A DNA stretch of 64,000 nt. It comes from [Mycobacterium] zoologicum (GTDB lineage Bacteria; Actinomycetota; Actinomycetes; Mycobacteriales; Mycobacteriaceae). Location of the stretch: positions 507,248 to 571,247 of the forward strand of contig NZ_CP083985.1 in NCBI RefSeq assembly GCF_020172665.1, read 5' to 3'. Below, one piece after another: positions 63,488 through 64,000 of the stretch (the stretch's first letter is position 1; the number at the start of each line of letters is the position of its first letter). The translations under genes and the position numbers were made by a program. The notes beneath the pieces were generated by a model. That model was not told the origin of the DNA. It was given only the letters and a program-made list of their open reading frames with translations, and searched no databases.

Positions 63488-63981
63488 TCAGCCGGCGTAC
63501 CCGCCGGCTCCACCGGGCAGGCCGCCGCCGCCGCCACCGCCGCCGCCTCCTCCGCCGATCGCGTCGCCGACGCCGCCGCCTCTCCCGCCGCCAGTGGGGC
63601 CGCTGGGACCGCCGCCGCCACCGGGGACGCCGCCGCCGCCGTGGCCGCCTCCTCCGCCGCCGTAGACGTCGTTGCCGGCGCCGCCAGCCCCGCCGTAGGG
63701 TTCGCCGCCGGCGCCGCCGCTGCCGGCGCCGCTGCCGCCTCCTCCGCCTCCGCCGCCGAAGCCTTGGTTGCCGGCGGTGCCGTCGCTGTTGGGGCCGCTG
63801 CCGCCAGCCCCACCACTGCCGTCGGAACCCCAGCTGCCGCCGCCGCCCCCGCCGCCGTAAACGCCGCTGCCGGCGCCCCCGCTGCCACCGGCACCGAAGC
63901 TGCCGCCGTCGCCGCTCCCGCCGTCGCCGCCGTCGCCACCGGTGCCGTCGCCACCGGTGCCGTGGCCGAGGCCGCCGCCAC
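63488..63981 (-). CDS. Glycine-rich protein (PE_PGRS-like tail), 5' end cut by contig end
   Basis: On the minus strand one frame is about 60 % glycine, with repeated GGAGG and GGGG runs, and ends GGLPGGAGGYAG before the stop at 63488. About 163 residues are present; the start is lost at the contig end. The composition is that of the PGRS-type tail of PE_PGRS proteins or another mycobacterial glycine-rich protein. No PE domain is visible, so the class stays open. Alanine-rich readings in other frames are shadows of the same codons. Confidence 0.6.
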
Positions 63982-64000
63982 CTGTCTCTTATACACATCT
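63982..64000. other. Nextera/Tn5 mosaic-end adapter (sequencing artefact)
   Basis: The last 19 bases are CTGTCTCTTATACACATCT, exactly the Nextera transposase adapter (reverse complement of the Tn5 mosaic end). It is not genomic sequence. Reading frames that start in it, such as those beginning MYKRQ or MCIRDR, are artefacts. Confidence 0.97.

Noticed and set aside
63240..63998. Arg-rich and Ala-rich proteins at the right end
   Set aside because: They begin in the sequencing adapter and are other frames of the glycine-rich GGC repeats.

Overview
The window is high-GC actinobacterial DNA whose gene order matches the Mycobacterium tuberculosis segment Rv0406c to Rv0440 (metallo-hydrolase, fgd1, pknG, glnH, mutT3, thiEOSG, lpqL, thiD-thiC, ctpH, xthA, def, sodC, AAA ATPase, pssA-psd, moeA2, SDR, groEL2). 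It is therefore a chromosomal segment of a Mycobacteriaceae member (Mycobacterium sensu lato), not M. tuberculosis itself: pta-ackA and lpqM are missing, and several blocks are inserted. The species cannot be fixed from the sequence alone. Homology statements rest on recognising the proteins and the gene order; no database search was run.

Layout. 1-3045: K+/H+ antiporter (cut by the window edge), TrkA-type protein, SAM methyltransferase, MBL hydrolase. 3098-8630: fgd1, then the pknG-glnH-membrane protein operon on the minus strand, coupled by ATGA-type overlaps. 8790-21520: mutT3 and two thiamine groups (thiE, divergent thiO-thiS-thiG, and minus-strand thiC-thiD-hydrolase under a TPP riboswitch). 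Between them lie a GDSL hydrolase, lpqL and an inserted tandem-TetR / Baeyer-Villiger monooxygenase / FabH-like group. 21628-24780: MFS exporter with a palindromic operator, DoxX gene with twin operators, and a Mg2+-sensing M-box leader that controls a 26-codon reading frame and a 64-residue protein. 24783-36077: conserved core (Rv0424c-like, ctpH, Rv0426c-like, xthA, GNAT, def, DUF3263, virR-like, sodC, YbdK ligase, LON-domain protein). 36080-46331: inserted catabolic-looking block with three mycofactocin-type SDRs, P450, two aldehyde dehydrogenases, a double CMD protein, two TetR regulators, an F420/DDN-like protein and a VOC-SRPBCC fusion. 46343-60190: core again (AAA ATPase, pssA, psd, moeA2, SDR, bPH2 proteins, helicase, M24 peptidase-like protein, groEL2), with a secreted chorismate mutase and a Fic gene inserted. 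60331-63981: exported duplicated protein, MBL-CobU fusion, two PNPOx-like proteins and a truncated glycine-rich gene.

How the genes work together. ThiO, ThiS and ThiG make the thiazole half of thiamine, ThiC and ThiD the pyrimidine half, and ThiE joins them. Fgd1 makes reduced F420, which the DDN-like protein could use. The 36-45 kb block has the enzyme types for hydroxylation, alcohol oxidation and aldehyde oxidation of a lipophilic substrate, with mycofactocin as likely redox partner. Many genes start at ATG or GTG placed 6-8 bases after a TANNNT -10 box, which points to leaderless transcripts.

The last 19 bases are a Nextera/Tn5 adapter sequence, so the window ends at a contig end that was not trimmed. 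No tRNA, rRNA, CRISPR array or insertion sequence was recognised.
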